NCBI RefSeq assembly: GCF_017165765.1
Contig: NZ_JAFGZD010000020.1
Location: 1 to 64,000 of the forward strand
Reading direction: 5' to 3'
Length of the DNA stretch: 64,000 nt
From: Pseudomonas capsici
GTDB taxonomy: Bacteria > Pseudomonadota > Gammaproteobacteria > Pseudomonadales > Pseudomonadaceae
The notes beneath the pieces are model-generated. The model did not search any database. It saw only the letters and a list, made by a program, of their open reading frames with translations, and was not told the DNA's origin. Positions within the stretch are counted from its first letter, which is position 1, and each line of letters begins with the position of its first letter. This document shows positions 16,574 to 25,598 of this stretch, piece by piece. The position numbers were made by a program, and so were the translations under genes.

Positions 16574-17896
16574 ATGCCCAGAACACCTGCATCCTGTTGG
16601 CGAAAACTGTTGATGGTTTTCCTGCCGTGGTTGCTTTCGATCCGTATCGCACAGGGAGAAGAGCCATTCATCATCGGCGTCGACACCCAGTTGATGAACG
16701 ACAATGGCACTTCGGCCAAGGTCTTGAGATTACTGGAGGAGGCAGGCGTCAGTTCGGTTCGCGACGATGCCTACTGGACCACTGTCGAACCCCGGCGCGG
16801 CCTGATGCGTATCGACCCTGCCTGGCGCGAGTATTTGAGCAAGGCTCAGGAACACCGCTTGCGCCCTCTGCTGGTGCTCGGCTACGGCAATCCGTATTAC
16901 GAAAACTATGCCAAACCACGGCATCCTCCTGTCAGCCTTGCATTCGGCAACTACGTCAGCTTTGTCAGCCGGGAACTGGCCGACAGCGTCGACCTCTACG
17001 AAATCTGGAATGAGTGGGACCGGGACAACCCCGTCGATGCATGGGCTACCAAGGACTACAACAACCTGGTCGAGGACAGCGTCGCCCGCATCCGTAAACA
17101 GAAGCAGCCAGTGACCATACTGGCAGGCGCGGTGACCAGCCTGGGCATGGACCTCGGGTTTGCCGACAGACTGATCCAGAACGGCATCCTGAATCAGGTC
17201 GACGGCTTGTCGCTGCATCCTTACGTGCATTGCCGTCACGAAGAACGCCACACACCCGAACGCTGGATCACCTGGCTGCGCTGGATCGATGCCGACCTGC
17301 GCACTCTGGCCGCACGCCCCGTGCCTCTGTACCTGACGGAAATGGGCTGGCCCACCAATACGGGCAAATGCGGCATCAGTGAACAGACCCAGGCGGCCTT
17401 CCTGGCCCGCAGTTTTTTCCTGGCCCAGACCGTGCCGGATATCAAGGGCCTGTGGTGGTACGGCCTGATCGACAGTGGTCGGGACGGCAATGATCCTCAG
17501 CAGAACTTCGGTCTGCTCAAGTACGACCTGAGCCTGAAGCCGGCCTACCTGACGCTCAAGGCCATCAGCAGCACGATTCAGGAATACCGCTATGACGCTG
17601 AAAAAAGCCGCGAGCTGGACAGCACTTACCTGCTGAGATTCGCCAAGGGTGCAGAACAGATACTGGTGGCCTGGACTACCGGTGTACCGAGGCTGACGCA
17701 TGTGGAAGCCAGCAGCATGCAACACGGCACGGTACGCATCATCGACAGTGGCCAGCCCGAAAGAGGTCAGTTCGACACCGATATTCCCTGGAGCTGCAAT
17801 GACGCGCGCTGTTCGGCACAGGTTCCGATCAATGAATTTCCAAAAATAATCAGCCTGGGCACAAGACCCGCGCTATTCGCTCACGACGCGCACTGA
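16574..17896 (+). CDS. secreted glycoside hydrolase, PslG/GH39-like
   Basis: A 440-residue exported protein with an N-terminal signal peptide (KLLMVFLPWLLSIRIAQG). It has a TIM-barrel glycosidase core. The acid/base Glu147 lies in YEIWNEWD and the nucleophile Glu256 in LYLTEMGWP; the 109-residue separation is close to that of PslG of P. aeruginosa. PslG is an endoglycosidase encoded in the psl locus that cuts its own polysaccharide and influences assembly. The ATG at 16574 is preferred over an upstream TTG. The role here is inferred: trimming or recycling of polymer in the periplasm. Confidence 0.75.
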   Translation: MPRTPASCWRKLLMVFLPWLLSIRIAQGEEPFIIGVDTQLMNDNGTSAKVLRLLEEAGVSSVRDDAYWTTVEPRRGLMRIDPAWREYLSKAQEHRLRPLLVLGYGNPYYENYAKPRHPPVSLAFGNYVSFVSRELADSVDLYEIWNEWDRDNPVDAWATKDYNNLVEDSVARIRKQKQPVTILAGAVTSLGMDLGFADRLIQNGILNQVDGLSLHPYVHCRHEERHTPERWITWLRWIDADLRTLAARPVPLYLTEMGWPTNTGKCGISEQTQAAFLARSFFLAQTVPDIKGLWWYGLIDSGRDGNDPQQNFGLLKYDLSLKPAYLTLKAISSTIQEYRYDAEKSRELDSTYLLRFAKGAEQILVAWTTGVPRLTHVEASSMQHGTVRIIDSGQPERGQFDTDIPWSCNDARCSAQVPINEFPKIISLGTRPALFAHDAH

Positions 17897-17957
17897 AACG
17901 ACAACCCGTGCGTTAAGCGAACACACACATCACCCACTACCTTGCAGGATGCACTTA

Positions 17958-19073
17958 ATGATTTTTATCAATGCCCGGTTTCTTACCCAGGAAATAGGCG
18001 GGGTCCAGCGCTTCGCAGAACAGTTGTGTCTTGCACTCAAGGAGATACGCAACGATCTGGTTTTTGTCGCCCCCCACGGGATCAAGCGCCATGAAAGCGC
18101 CAAGGCACTGGGGGTGCGTTGCATCGGGCGCAACAGCGGTCACCTGTGGGAACAACTCGATCTGCCCCTGTACCTGCGTCGCCAGGGCAGCCCCCTGTTG
18201 CTGTCGACCTGCAGCACCGGGCCGGTTCTTTACAGCAATCAGATTGCGACCCATCACGACATTACCTATGCACGTTTCCCGCAGAGTTACACACGAACCT
18301 TCAGGACCGTCTACCGGATCATCACGCCGATCCTGCTCTCGCGAATCAAGACCCTGGTGACCAGCAGCAGTTTTTCCAGGGGCGAGATTTCCCGGTTCTA
18401 CGGTTTTCCGGAAAAGAAGGTTCTGGTCCTGCCCGCTGCCGTCAGCGATGCCTTCATGCCCCAGCCGCCTGCCGAAGAATCCGGGAAATACCTGTTGGCG
18501 GTGTCATCGCCCAGCGCGCACAAGAATTTCCACCGGATGATTCAGGCCTTCATGAGCCTGCGCGGCCATGAAGATGTGCAGTTGCACATCGTCGGCGGTG
18601 CCCACGGAGTCTTTGCCGACCCGGACCTGCAACGCCTGGCCTGCCGGGACCCACGGATCCGCTTTCTGGGGCGACTCAGCGATGCCGAACTGATCAGGCA
18701 ATACCAGGGTGCAACGGCCTTCGTGTTCCCTTCGCTGTACGAAGGCTTCGGCATTCCACCGCTGGAAGCCCAGGCCTGCGGTTGCCCGGTGCTGGCGGCC
18801 AATGCGGCATCGATCCCCGAAGTGCTGCAATCCAGCGCCCTGTATTTCGATCCTCTGGATGTCAGCCACATGGCTGCCGCCATGCAGCGGGTGCTGATCG
18901 ATGAGCCGTTGCGCAAGGCATTGCGTACCCATGGCCTGAACAACGTGACGCGCTTTTCATGGGAAGGCTCGGCCAAGCGCCTGTCACAACGCATCGATGC
19001 CCTGCTGGGCTCATGCCCTCAAAGCGCTGCCAGTGTTCGTCCCGTACCGGAAACCCCTTCGGGAAAAAGCTGA
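17958..19073 (+). CDS. family 4 glycosyltransferase
   Basis: A 371-residue GT-B enzyme. The start at 17958 is chosen because AGGA precedes it by eight bases; the ATG at 17949 has no room for a ribosome-binding site. It opens MIFINARFLTQEIGGVQRFA, has HHDITYARFP in the acceptor domain and YEGFGIPPLEAQACGCPVLA, the usual donor-binding glutamate motif of mannosyl- and rhamnosyl-transferases. It follows the glycosidase gene after 61 bp and precedes another GT4 gene, so the repeat unit is assembled by several retaining transferases. Confidence 0.85.
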   Translation: MIFINARFLTQEIGGVQRFAEQLCLALKEIRNDLVFVAPHGIKRHESAKALGVRCIGRNSGHLWEQLDLPLYLRRQGSPLLLSTCSTGPVLYSNQIATHHDITYARFPQSYTRTFRTVYRIITPILLSRIKTLVTSSSFSRGEISRFYGFPEKKVLVLPAAVSDAFMPQPPAEESGKYLLAVSSPSAHKNFHRMIQAFMSLRGHEDVQLHIVGGAHGVFADPDLQRLACRDPRIRFLGRLSDAELIRQYQGATAFVFPSLYEGFGIPPLEAQACGCPVLAANAASIPEVLQSSALYFDPLDVSHMAAAMQRVLIDEPLRKALRTHGLNNVTRFSWEGSAKRLSQRIDALLGSCPQSAASVRPVPETPSGKS

Positions 19074-19150
19074 ATCCCAATAAAACTGCCACGCCAAGAC
19101 GCGATCAGCCTGCGCCTGAAGTAGAGCGAGCTCCAGAGCAAGGAATCTCC

Positions 19151-20377
19151 ATGAAAATCGCTATCGTCCACGACTGGCTGGTGACTTACGCCGGTGCCGA
19201 GCGCGTGCTGGCTTCTCTGATCAATATCTGGCCCCAGGCCGACCTGTTTGCAGTCATCGACTTTCTCGGCGACGAAGATCGCGTCCATCTGGGCGGCAAG
19301 GTCGCCACGACCACCTTTATCCAGAACCTGCCGGGGGCCAGAACCCGCTATCAGCGCTATCTGCCGTTGATGCCACTGGCCATCGAGCAACTGGATCTGT
19401 CCGGCTATGACCTGATCATCAGCAGTAGCCATGCCGTGGCCAAGGGCGTACTCACCGGTCCCGATCAGTTGCATGTCAGCTATATCCATTCACCTATCCG
19501 CTATGCCTGGGACCTGCAGCATCAATACTTGCGCGAGTCGGGTCTGGACAAGGGCTTCAAGGGCAAGCTGGCACGGCTGGTGTTGCATTACATGCGTATG
19601 TGGGATCAACGCACGTCTACCGGCGTCGATGATTTCATCGCCAACTCGCGCTTCATTGGCGCAAGGATCTGCAAGGCTTACCGCCGTGAATCCACCGTGA
19701 TCTACCCGCCGGTGGACACCCAGAACTTCACCTTTGAGGAAGGGCCGCGACAGGACTATTACTTCACCGCCTCACGCATGGTGCCTTACAAGCGTTTGCC
19801 GATGATCATCGAAGCCTTCGCCGCCATGCCGGACAAACAACTGGTGGTGGTAGGCGATGGCCCGGACATGGCCAAGGCCCGGGCCATCGCCAGCCAGGCA
19901 TCCAACGTCCGGCTGCTGGGCTTTCAACCGGCAGCAGTGCTGCTCGAACACATGCGCGCCGCCAAGGCGTTCGTGTTTGCGGCCGAAGAGGATTTCGGCA
20001 TCAGCCCCGTGGAGGCACAGGCCTGCGGCACGCCGGTGATTGCCTTCGGCAAGGGGGGCGTGCTGGAAACCGTTCGCGGGCTGGATCATCCGCAGCCCAC
20101 CGGTGTGTTCTACAGGCAGCAGAACGTGGCCTCGCTGATCGCTGCCATCAGCGAGTTCGAGTCTGCGCAGTCGCTTATCAGCGCCCAGGCCTGCCGGACC
20201 AATGCCGAACGGTTTTCGGTGCGGCGCTTCGAGCAGGAAATCCGCTCCTTCGTCGAGAACCGCATGAACGCAGCGCAGCTGAGCCGAATGCCGCCCCGGC
20301 AGTGGCTGGGTCCGGGCAGCTCGAGCCTGATCAACAGCGAAGTGTCATCCCGAGTCGTTCCAACCGAATCCGTTTGA
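19151..20377 (+). CDS. family 4 glycosyltransferase, WbaZ-like
   Basis: A 408-residue GT-B enzyme; the ATG at 19151 follows AAGGA. The opening IAIVHDWLVTYAGAERVLAS and the segment SYIHSPIRYAWDLQHQYL are typical of the WbaZ/mannosyltransferase subgroup. The donor site motif is AAEEDFGISPVEAQACGTPV. The C-terminal 30 residues after NRMNAAQLS are low in recognisable structure. It ends 12 bp before the initiating transferase gene. Confidence 0.84.
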   Translation: MKIAIVHDWLVTYAGAERVLASLINIWPQADLFAVIDFLGDEDRVHLGGKVATTTFIQNLPGARTRYQRYLPLMPLAIEQLDLSGYDLIISSSHAVAKGVLTGPDQLHVSYIHSPIRYAWDLQHQYLRESGLDKGFKGKLARLVLHYMRMWDQRTSTGVDDFIANSRFIGARICKAYRRESTVIYPPVDTQNFTFEEGPRQDYYFTASRMVPYKRLPMIIEAFAAMPDKQLVVVGDGPDMAKARAIASQASNVRLLGFQPAAVLLEHMRAAKAFVFAAEEDFGISPVEAQACGTPVIAFGKGGVLETVRGLDHPQPTGVFYRQQNVASLIAAISEFESAQSLISAQACRTNAERFSVRRFEQEIRSFVENRMNAAQLSRMPPRQWLGPGSSSLINSEVSSRVVPTESV

Positions 20378-20389
20378 GCGAGCCCCTCA

Positions 20390-21802
20390 ATGCGCACCCC
20401 AGTCCGCGGCATCCTGCACGCCCATCAATCAGCCCTGTCAGTGGCCCATCGTCTGCTGGACCTGACCATCATTGTGTCGACCGGCTATTGGCAGAGTCAG
20501 CATCAACCGGCAGCCAGTACCGCCGAAATCTGGTTTCAGATCATTCTTGCCGTACTGGTTTTCCATTGGGTGAGCGAATTCCATCAGCTCTATGGCTCAT
20601 GGCGTGGCGAACGCATCCTGCGCGAGCTGACCAAGGTCTTCAATTACTGGGCCCTGACGTTCGTCATTCTGCTGTGTGTGGACTACCTGCTGTTCAGCAG
20701 TTTCCGGATGCCCGATAACAGCCATATGACCTGGTTCGCCCTGGTACTGGCAGCCCTGTGTGGCTATCGGCTGCTGATTCGCAGGGTCCTGCATGGTTTG
20801 CGGCGTCACGGTTTCAACACCCGGCGCGTTGCGATTGTCGGCACCGGCCAGGTCGGTGCCCGGCTGGCACAGTCCATTTCCAGCGCGCCGTGGATGGGCT
20901 TGAATCTGCTGGGCTTCTACGACTCGCAACCCAGGCAGATGGAGCTCAACAGCAACGGCCATCATGTGCCGGTGCTGGGCAATCTCGAACAATTGATCGA
21001 GGACGCCCGTGCAGGCAAGGTCGACAAGGTCTATATCACTCTGGCCTTCAGTGGCGAACCCTACCTGCGCGAACTGATCACCGGGCTCAGCGACACCACG
21101 GCGTCGGTGTACCTGATCCCGGACATTTTCATGTTCGAACTGCTGCATGCCCGCAGCGAAAGCATCAATGGCCTGGCCAGCATCAGCATTTTCGATTCCC
21201 CCATGGACGGTGCATGGAGCCTGGTCAAACGGGCCGAGGACATCGTACTGTCGATCCTGATTCTGCTGCTTATCGCCTTGCCCATGCTGCTGATCGCCAT
21301 TGCGATCAAGCTGACGTCGCATGGTCCGATCCTGTTTCGCCAACGACGCTACGGCCTGGACGGACGGCCGATCATGGTCTGGAAGTTTCGCAGCATGAAT
21401 GTCCAGGAAAACGGCTCCGTCGTGCGACAGGCTACACGCAACGATGCGCGCATCACCCCTCTGGGTGCGTTTCTGCGCCGGACATCCCTGGACGAACTGC
21501 CGCAGTTTCTGAATGTGCTGCGCGGCGACATGTCCATCGTCGGCCCTCGCCCTCATGCCGTGGCGCACAACGAGCAATACCGCAAGCAGGTCAGCGGTTA
21601 CATGCTGCGACACAAGGTCAAGCCGGGCATTACCGGCTGGGCACAGATCAATGGCTGGCGTGGCGAAACCGACACGCTGGACAAGATGCAGAAGCGTGTC
21701 GAATTCGACCTTGAATACATCGAGCACTGGTCGGTCTGGCTGGATCTCAAAATCATCCTGTTGACCCTGTTCAAAGGCTTTCTCAACAAGAACGCCTTCT
21801 GA
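20390..21802 (+). CDS. initiating polyprenyl-phosphate hexose-1-phosphate transferase, WcaJ/PslA-like
   Basis: A 470-residue membrane protein that starts the repeat unit by moving a sugar-1-phosphate onto undecaprenyl phosphate. It has an N-terminal multi-helix membrane part, a central nucleotide-fold domain (RRVAIVGTGQVGARLAQSI), a further helix near 280-305, and the C-terminal bacterial sugar transferase domain. In that domain KFRSM, RRTSLDELPQFLNVLRGDMS and SIVGPRPHA are diagnostic. The N-terminal domains place it with WcaJ, PslA and CpsE rather than with short WbaP-like enzymes. The first sugar is probably glucose. Confidence 0.9.
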   Translation: MRTPVRGILHAHQSALSVAHRLLDLTIIVSTGYWQSQHQPAASTAEIWFQIILAVLVFHWVSEFHQLYGSWRGERILRELTKVFNYWALTFVILLCVDYLLFSSFRMPDNSHMTWFALVLAALCGYRLLIRRVLHGLRRHGFNTRRVAIVGTGQVGARLAQSISSAPWMGLNLLGFYDSQPRQMELNSNGHHVPVLGNLEQLIEDARAGKVDKVYITLAFSGEPYLRELITGLSDTTASVYLIPDIFMFELLHARSESINGLASISIFDSPMDGAWSLVKRAEDIVLSILILLLIALPMLLIAIAIKLTSHGPILFRQRRYGLDGRPIMVWKFRSMNVQENGSVVRQATRNDARITPLGAFLRRTSLDELPQFLNVLRGDMSIVGPRPHAVAHNEQYRKQVSGYMLRHKVKPGITGWAQINGWRGETDTLDKMQKRVEFDLEYIEHWSVWLDLKIILLTLFKGFLNKNAF

Positions 21803-21965
21803 CTGACTCGACAGACCTCACCCCAAACCAAACGAAGGATTCCGGGCACCCGACGCCGGAGGGAGGTATGTGCGCGCACACGACATCAAGCCGCAGCGAC
21901 ATGTGGAACAGGGAAGCAATGAAATCATCGTGGTGCCAGATGCACCGTCAGCAAGGAACTCTCAT

Positions 21966-23054
21966 ATGAATAGAAACCTGGTTGTTATGATGCTCTGCGG
22001 TCTGATACTGCAGGGATGTGTGTTTGCCCCCGGCCAGCACATGACTTCAGAGGACGTCACGGCGGATGACCCGGATGGTCCCAAGGCTCAATTGGTGAAC
22101 ATCACCCCCCAGAGCCTGCAACAACAGCAACAACGCATCGCTTCCAATGCAGTGGCTCTACCCCCTGAACTGCTGAATTACAAAACCCCTGAATATACGG
22201 TCGGCCCGGGCGACACCCTGCTGGTGACGGTCTTCGAGCATCCTGAACTGACAGCACCGGGCTCACAGGACCAGCTGGACGCCAACACCCGGGAAGTGTT
22301 GAGCGACGGCACGCTGTTCTTTCCCTATGTCGGCAGGATCAGGGCGGGAGGCAAGACGGTCAGCCAGATTCGCGAACAACTGCGCATGGGGCTGGCACCG
22401 CAATACACCGAGGTCAAGGTGGACGTGAAAGTGCTGCGCTACAACAGCCAGCGCGTCCTGCTCTCGGGTTCGTTCAAGACGCCAGGCCCGCAATCGATCA
22501 CCAATATTCCGTTGAGTCTGGTGCAGGCAGTCAGTACCGCTGGTATCGATCTGACCGATGCCAACCTGGCGGGACTGAGCCTCAGACGCGACGGTCGGGA
22601 CTACCTGATCGATATCGACTCACTCAACCGTCAGGGCTCGCAACTGAGCAAGATATTCCTCAAGGACGGCGACTACCTGCACCTCAACAGCAACTCCAAG
22701 AACAAGATCTATGTGCTGGGAGAAGTGCGTAACCCACAGGTCATTTCCTTCGGCACCACCAGCGTGACATTGCTCGAAGCCTTGGGCAGCTCAGGCGGCC
22801 TGAGCCCGGAAAGCGCCGATGGCGACGCGGTGTATGTGATTCGTGGTGCCGAGAACCAGGCCAATGCGATGTCCACGGTCTACCACCTCAATGCCGAAAA
22901 ACCCACCGCCTACCTGCTGGCCGGCCAGTTTGAACTCCGGGCTCAGGACGTGGTGTTCGTCGGACCTGCCAACATCACACGCTGGAGCCGGTTCATCAGT
23001 CAACTGCTCGGCTCGGCCAGTGTGGTCCAGACAGGGGCAGCATTCACAAACTGA
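21966..23054 (+). CDS. wza: Wza-type outer-membrane polysaccharide export lipoprotein
   Basis: A 362-residue lipoprotein; the ATG at 21966 follows AAGGAACTC and gives a clean signal peptide ending in LILQGC with the acylated Cys at residue 19. A Poly_export domain (YTVGPGDTLLVTVFEHPEL, FFPYVGRIRAGGKTVSQIRE) is followed by SLBB-type beta-grasp domains (QRVLLSGSF, NKIYVLGEVRNPQVI). The C-terminal helix (about 340-358) would form the outer-membrane barrel. It is the last gene of the operon, directly before a strong terminator. Confidence 0.92.
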   Translation: MNRNLVVMMLCGLILQGCVFAPGQHMTSEDVTADDPDGPKAQLVNITPQSLQQQQQRIASNAVALPPELLNYKTPEYTVGPGDTLLVTVFEHPELTAPGSQDQLDANTREVLSDGTLFFPYVGRIRAGGKTVSQIREQLRMGLAPQYTEVKVDVKVLRYNSQRVLLSGSFKTPGPQSITNIPLSLVQAVSTAGIDLTDANLAGLSLRRDGRDYLIDIDSLNRQGSQLSKIFLKDGDYLHLNSNSKNKIYVLGEVRNPQVISFGTTSVTLLEALGSSGGLSPESADGDAVYVIRGAENQANAMSTVYHLNAEKPTAYLLAGQFELRAQDVVFVGPANITRWSRFISQLLGSASVVQTGAAFTN

Positions 23055-23067
23055 ACCTGCCAACAGA

Positions 23068-23103
23068 AAATCCCTGCACCGACCCGTGCAGGGATTTTTT
23101 TTT
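23068..23103 (+). terminator. intrinsic terminator of the exopolysaccharide operon
   Basis: A 10-bp perfect stem (ATCCCTGCAC / GTGCAGGGAT) with a 6-nt loop, followed by an unbroken run of T residues to 23103. It lies 16 bp after the wza stop codon. Confidence 0.93.
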
Positions 23104-23235
23104 GCCCGCAGCAAGTGTCTGTCCAGCAACAGTGGATCAGCACTTGCCTGCCGATTCAGCATCGAGTGTCTGTGTGCCGATTGGCCAATCAAAAACAAAC
23201 CCTTTAATTTCAATGCCTTGAGAAAAACACGAGGC

Positions 23236-23251
23236 TGGCACACATGCTGCT
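23236..23251 (+). promoter_or_regulatory. sigma-54 promoter of ssuE
   Basis: TGGCAC followed by ACATGC and TGCT places the invariant GG at 23237-23238 and GC at 23249-23250, the exact spacing required by RpoN. The start of transcription would fall near 23262, just before the ssuE ribosome-binding site. A 9-bp direct repeat AGTGTCTGT (23114-23122, 23165-23173) lies 60-150 bp upstream, where an enhancer-binding protein would bind. Confidence 0.8.
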
Positions 23252-23284
23252 TTGCAGGTTTACGCTTATCGCAAGGAATTCAGC

Positions 23285-23866
23285 ATGTTGGTCGTTTCGC
23301 TTTCAGGCAGCCCCTCCCCCAAATCCCGCTCCGGTGTAGTCCTGGCCCATGCCAGTCGCTGGCTTGAAAATCAGGGCGTCAATGTCACGACGCTGCGCAT
23401 CCGTGACTTCAAGGCTGAAGAGCTGCTCTTCGCCCAGTTCGACAGCCCTCAGGTCCAGGACTTCATCGAAGCCGTCCGCCAGGCCGACGGTCTGCTGATC
23501 GGCACGCCTGTTTACAAGGCCTCGTTCTCCGGTGCCCTCAAGACCCTGCTGGACCTGCTCCCCGAACGTGCGCTGCTCGGCAAAGTGGTTCTGCCGTTGG
23601 CCACCGGCGGCAGCATCGCCCATATGCTGGCCGTGGATTACGCCCTCAAGCCGGTCCTTTCCGCACTGAAATCACAGGAAGTGCTGCACGGCATCTTTGC
23701 CATCGATAGCCAGATCAGTTACAGCGATAACGAACTGGGCGGTGAGCTGGACGAGATCCTCACCGAGCGCCTGCGTGAAGGGCTGGAACATTTCCTGCTG
23801 GGCTTGCAGCACCGGCTCCAGGCACGCAGAAAACAGCAAGGCGGGCATTTGCAGTTGGCGTTGTAA
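23285..23866 (+). CDS. ssuE: NAD(P)H-dependent FMN reductase, SsuE/MsuE
   Basis: A 193-residue flavodoxin-fold reductase; the ATG at 23285 follows AAGGA. It opens LVVSLSGSPSPKSRSG, the FMN phosphate-binding loop, and has ADGLLIGTPVYKASFSGALK and LPLATGGSIAHMLAVDYALK, typical of SsuE. It supplies FMNH2 to alkanesulfonate monooxygenase during sulfur starvation. In many pseudomonads ssuE heads an ssu operon, but here it is alone. The monooxygenase gene lies about 30 kb away at 52965. Confidence 0.92.
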   Translation: MLVVSLSGSPSPKSRSGVVLAHASRWLENQGVNVTTLRIRDFKAEELLFAQFDSPQVQDFIEAVRQADGLLIGTPVYKASFSGALKTLLDLLPERALLGKVVLPLATGGSIAHMLAVDYALKPVLSALKSQEVLHGIFAIDSQISYSDNELGGELDEILTERLREGLEHFLLGLQHRLQARRKQQGGHLQLAL

Positions 23867-24504
23867 GATACCTCTTCGCGAATTCATTGGCTCTTGGTGT
23901 CTCTGTACAGCGCACTGGCAATGCCATGGGAGTTCGCCGCCGCGCTGTCGCGCAGCAAACAGTTGCCGTGTGGTTGCTGATTGAAGGTTCGGCTTGAGGC
24001 CGCCTTGCGCCTTTACGGCACCTCACGATTGCGGCAAAGAGCTTTTACGCTTGTGCTTGTCGCTTGCGCTTTTTAAAACCGAGATAGCCCAGACGCCGCC
24101 GATTGCGACGTAAGGGAAGGCCGAGTGGAGGTATTGCGTAGTGGGTTGCGAGGCAGGACGCCGAGCAAGCGCCGCAGGGCCATGGAAGGCCCTTCGGCGC
24201 GTACCCACGGAGCAATGCCGGAGCGAGGGAACCCCGGCTTGCCGGGGCCGAACCGGAGCCCATGGTTTTCCCCTTTTGCCGAAACAAAAGGGGCCGCCGT
24301 AAAGGCGGAACCAGTAGGATCAGCACATACCAACAATGGATATGTCCACCGGAGAACGGTTTTATCCCAAGAAAAATACGTTTTAATTCATGGTCTTGCG
24401 TCTTGTTTGATGAGAGGCAGCTTGCTGGAGACAACAAAAGTCGCCAGCAAGCTGCCTCCCACAGTCCTCTGACAGACTTGCAACACTAATACAGACAGAG
24501 CGAA
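23867..24504. other. 638-bp non-coding, repeat-like region
   Basis: No credible gene. It contains a GC-rich stretch (about 24040-24350) with several short inverted pairs, for example CCCCGGCTTGCCGGGG and CCCTTTTGCCGAAACAAAAGGGG. Its minus-strand reading frame of 130 codons has an Arg/Ala/Pro-rich composition typical of misannotated repeat DNA in Pseudomonas. The right part holds a palindromic repeat (24414-24489). Confidence 0.55.
24414..24489 (-). repeat. long palindromic repeat, copy 1
   Basis: A 15-bp perfect stem (GAGGCAGCTTGCTGG at 24414-24428; CCAGCAAGCTGCCTC at 24444-24458) plus a conserved flank to 24489. Read on the minus strand, the flank and stem match the element at 52639-52720 over about 45 bases with few differences. 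The two copies are therefore inverted relative to each other. Confidence 0.8.
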
Positions 24505-25113
24505 CTAGTGCTCAAGCACCAACGGATACAACGACACCACCAGCAAAACCGCCATCACGCCATTGAAGATCCGCAGCTTCAGGGGGTCGCGCAAGACGTT
24601 GCGCAGCAAGCTGCCGAATCCGGCCCAGATGCAGATGCAAGGCAGGCCAATCAGTGCAAATACCGCAGCAATGACCAGCACATTGATGAAATACCCTTCC
24701 ACTGGCGTGTAGGTGCTGATCGCACCGATTGCCATGACCCACGCCTTGGGATTGACCCATTGGAATAACGCCGCAGCGAAAAAGCCCAGGGGTTCGCCAC
24801 GCTGTTCATCGGAGTCGGAGGCCGGACCCGAGGTCGCGATTTTCCAGGCCAGATACAGCAGATAGGCCGCGCCCACATAACGCAGGATGGTGTAGAGCAC
24901 AGGCCAGGTCTTGAACAGGCCGCCCAGACCAAAACCCACCGCCATTATCAGCACGAAAAAGCCGATACTGATCCCCGCCATATGCGGGATGCTACGTTGG
25001 AAACCGAAGTTGACGCCCGATGCCAGCAGCATCGTATTGTTGGGGCCAGGGGTCACGGAAGCGACGAACGCAAACAATGCGAAAGCCAGCAGCAGATCGA
25101 AAGAGAAGAACAT
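24505..25113 (-). CDS. LysE/RhtB-family amino-acid exporter
   Basis: A 202-residue inner-membrane protein with about six hydrophobic segments. The N-terminal motif SVTPGPNNTMLLASG and the central QWVNPKAWVMAIGAI are diagnostic of the LysE superfamily, which exports basic or hydroxylated amino acids and their analogues. It stands alone between two non-coding spacers. The substrate is unknown. Confidence 0.9.
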   Translation of the reverse strand: MFFSFDLLLAFALFAFVASVTPGPNNTMLLASGVNFGFQRSIPHMAGISIGFFVLIMAVGFGLGGLFKTWPVLYTILRYVGAAYLLYLAWKIATSGPASDSDEQRGEPLGFFAAALFQWVNPKAWVMAIGAISTYTPVEGYFINVLVIAAVFALIGLPCICIWAGFGSLLRNVLRDPLKLRIFNGVMAVLLVVSLYPLVLEH

Positions 25114-25248
25114 CGCACTGTCCAGAAGAGGGTGAAGTCAGGCGGTCACCCTAACGGAGCATCACCTGCAAACACACGGACAGTGGGAGAAACTTTTACC
25201 AGTACAGTTTTATGAAAAATCGATTTCTGTAAAATTGTTAAGCCACTT

Positions 25249-25530
25249 TCAACCGCGACCACCCTCCAAAAAGGCTCCACGGTCAACGCTCGTTTCACCC
25301 GCTTTATCAAACTGGCGAATCTGCTGAATGGCAGGATCGGCCATCAGTTGCGCTTTATGCGCCTGATACTCGTCAAACGACAGGCCGCGACGGTTCAGGT
25401 CTTCAAGTGCCAGTTGATGAGTTTCCTCGGCAGTGTAGGGACGCAGTTCGACAGCGTGATGAGTGGAACAGCCGCCCAGCAGCACAGCGCTGAAGAACAC
25501 GACAAGACCAAGAGCAAATATATGATTCAT
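25249..25530 (-). CDS. small lipoprotein with a SHOCT-like C-terminus
   Basis: A 93-residue protein; the start at 25530 is taken because GGAGGCTCCC precedes it and it opens a clean signal peptide ending in the lipobox LLGGC (Cys at residue 21). The mature part is charged and includes LALEDLNRRGLSFDEYQAHKAQLM, reminiscent of short oligomerisation helices. No function is known. It is followed after a short gap by the LysR gene upstream on the same strand. Confidence 0.72.
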   Translation of the reverse strand: MNHIFALGLVVFFSAVLLGGCSTHHAVELRPYTAEETHQLALEDLNRRGLSFDEYQAHKAQLMADPAIQQIRQFDKAGETSVDRGAFLEGGRG

Positions 25531-25598
25531 GGGAGCCTCCAGACTGACTCGCTTTCGGGAATGAACAAAGGTTAATCCCGGGCTCCCTGAGGCAAAAA

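Noticed and set aside
24045..24437. Minus-strand 130-codon frame
   Set aside because: Arg/Pro/Ala-rich, spans repeat-like DNA with many inverted pairs; more likely non-coding.
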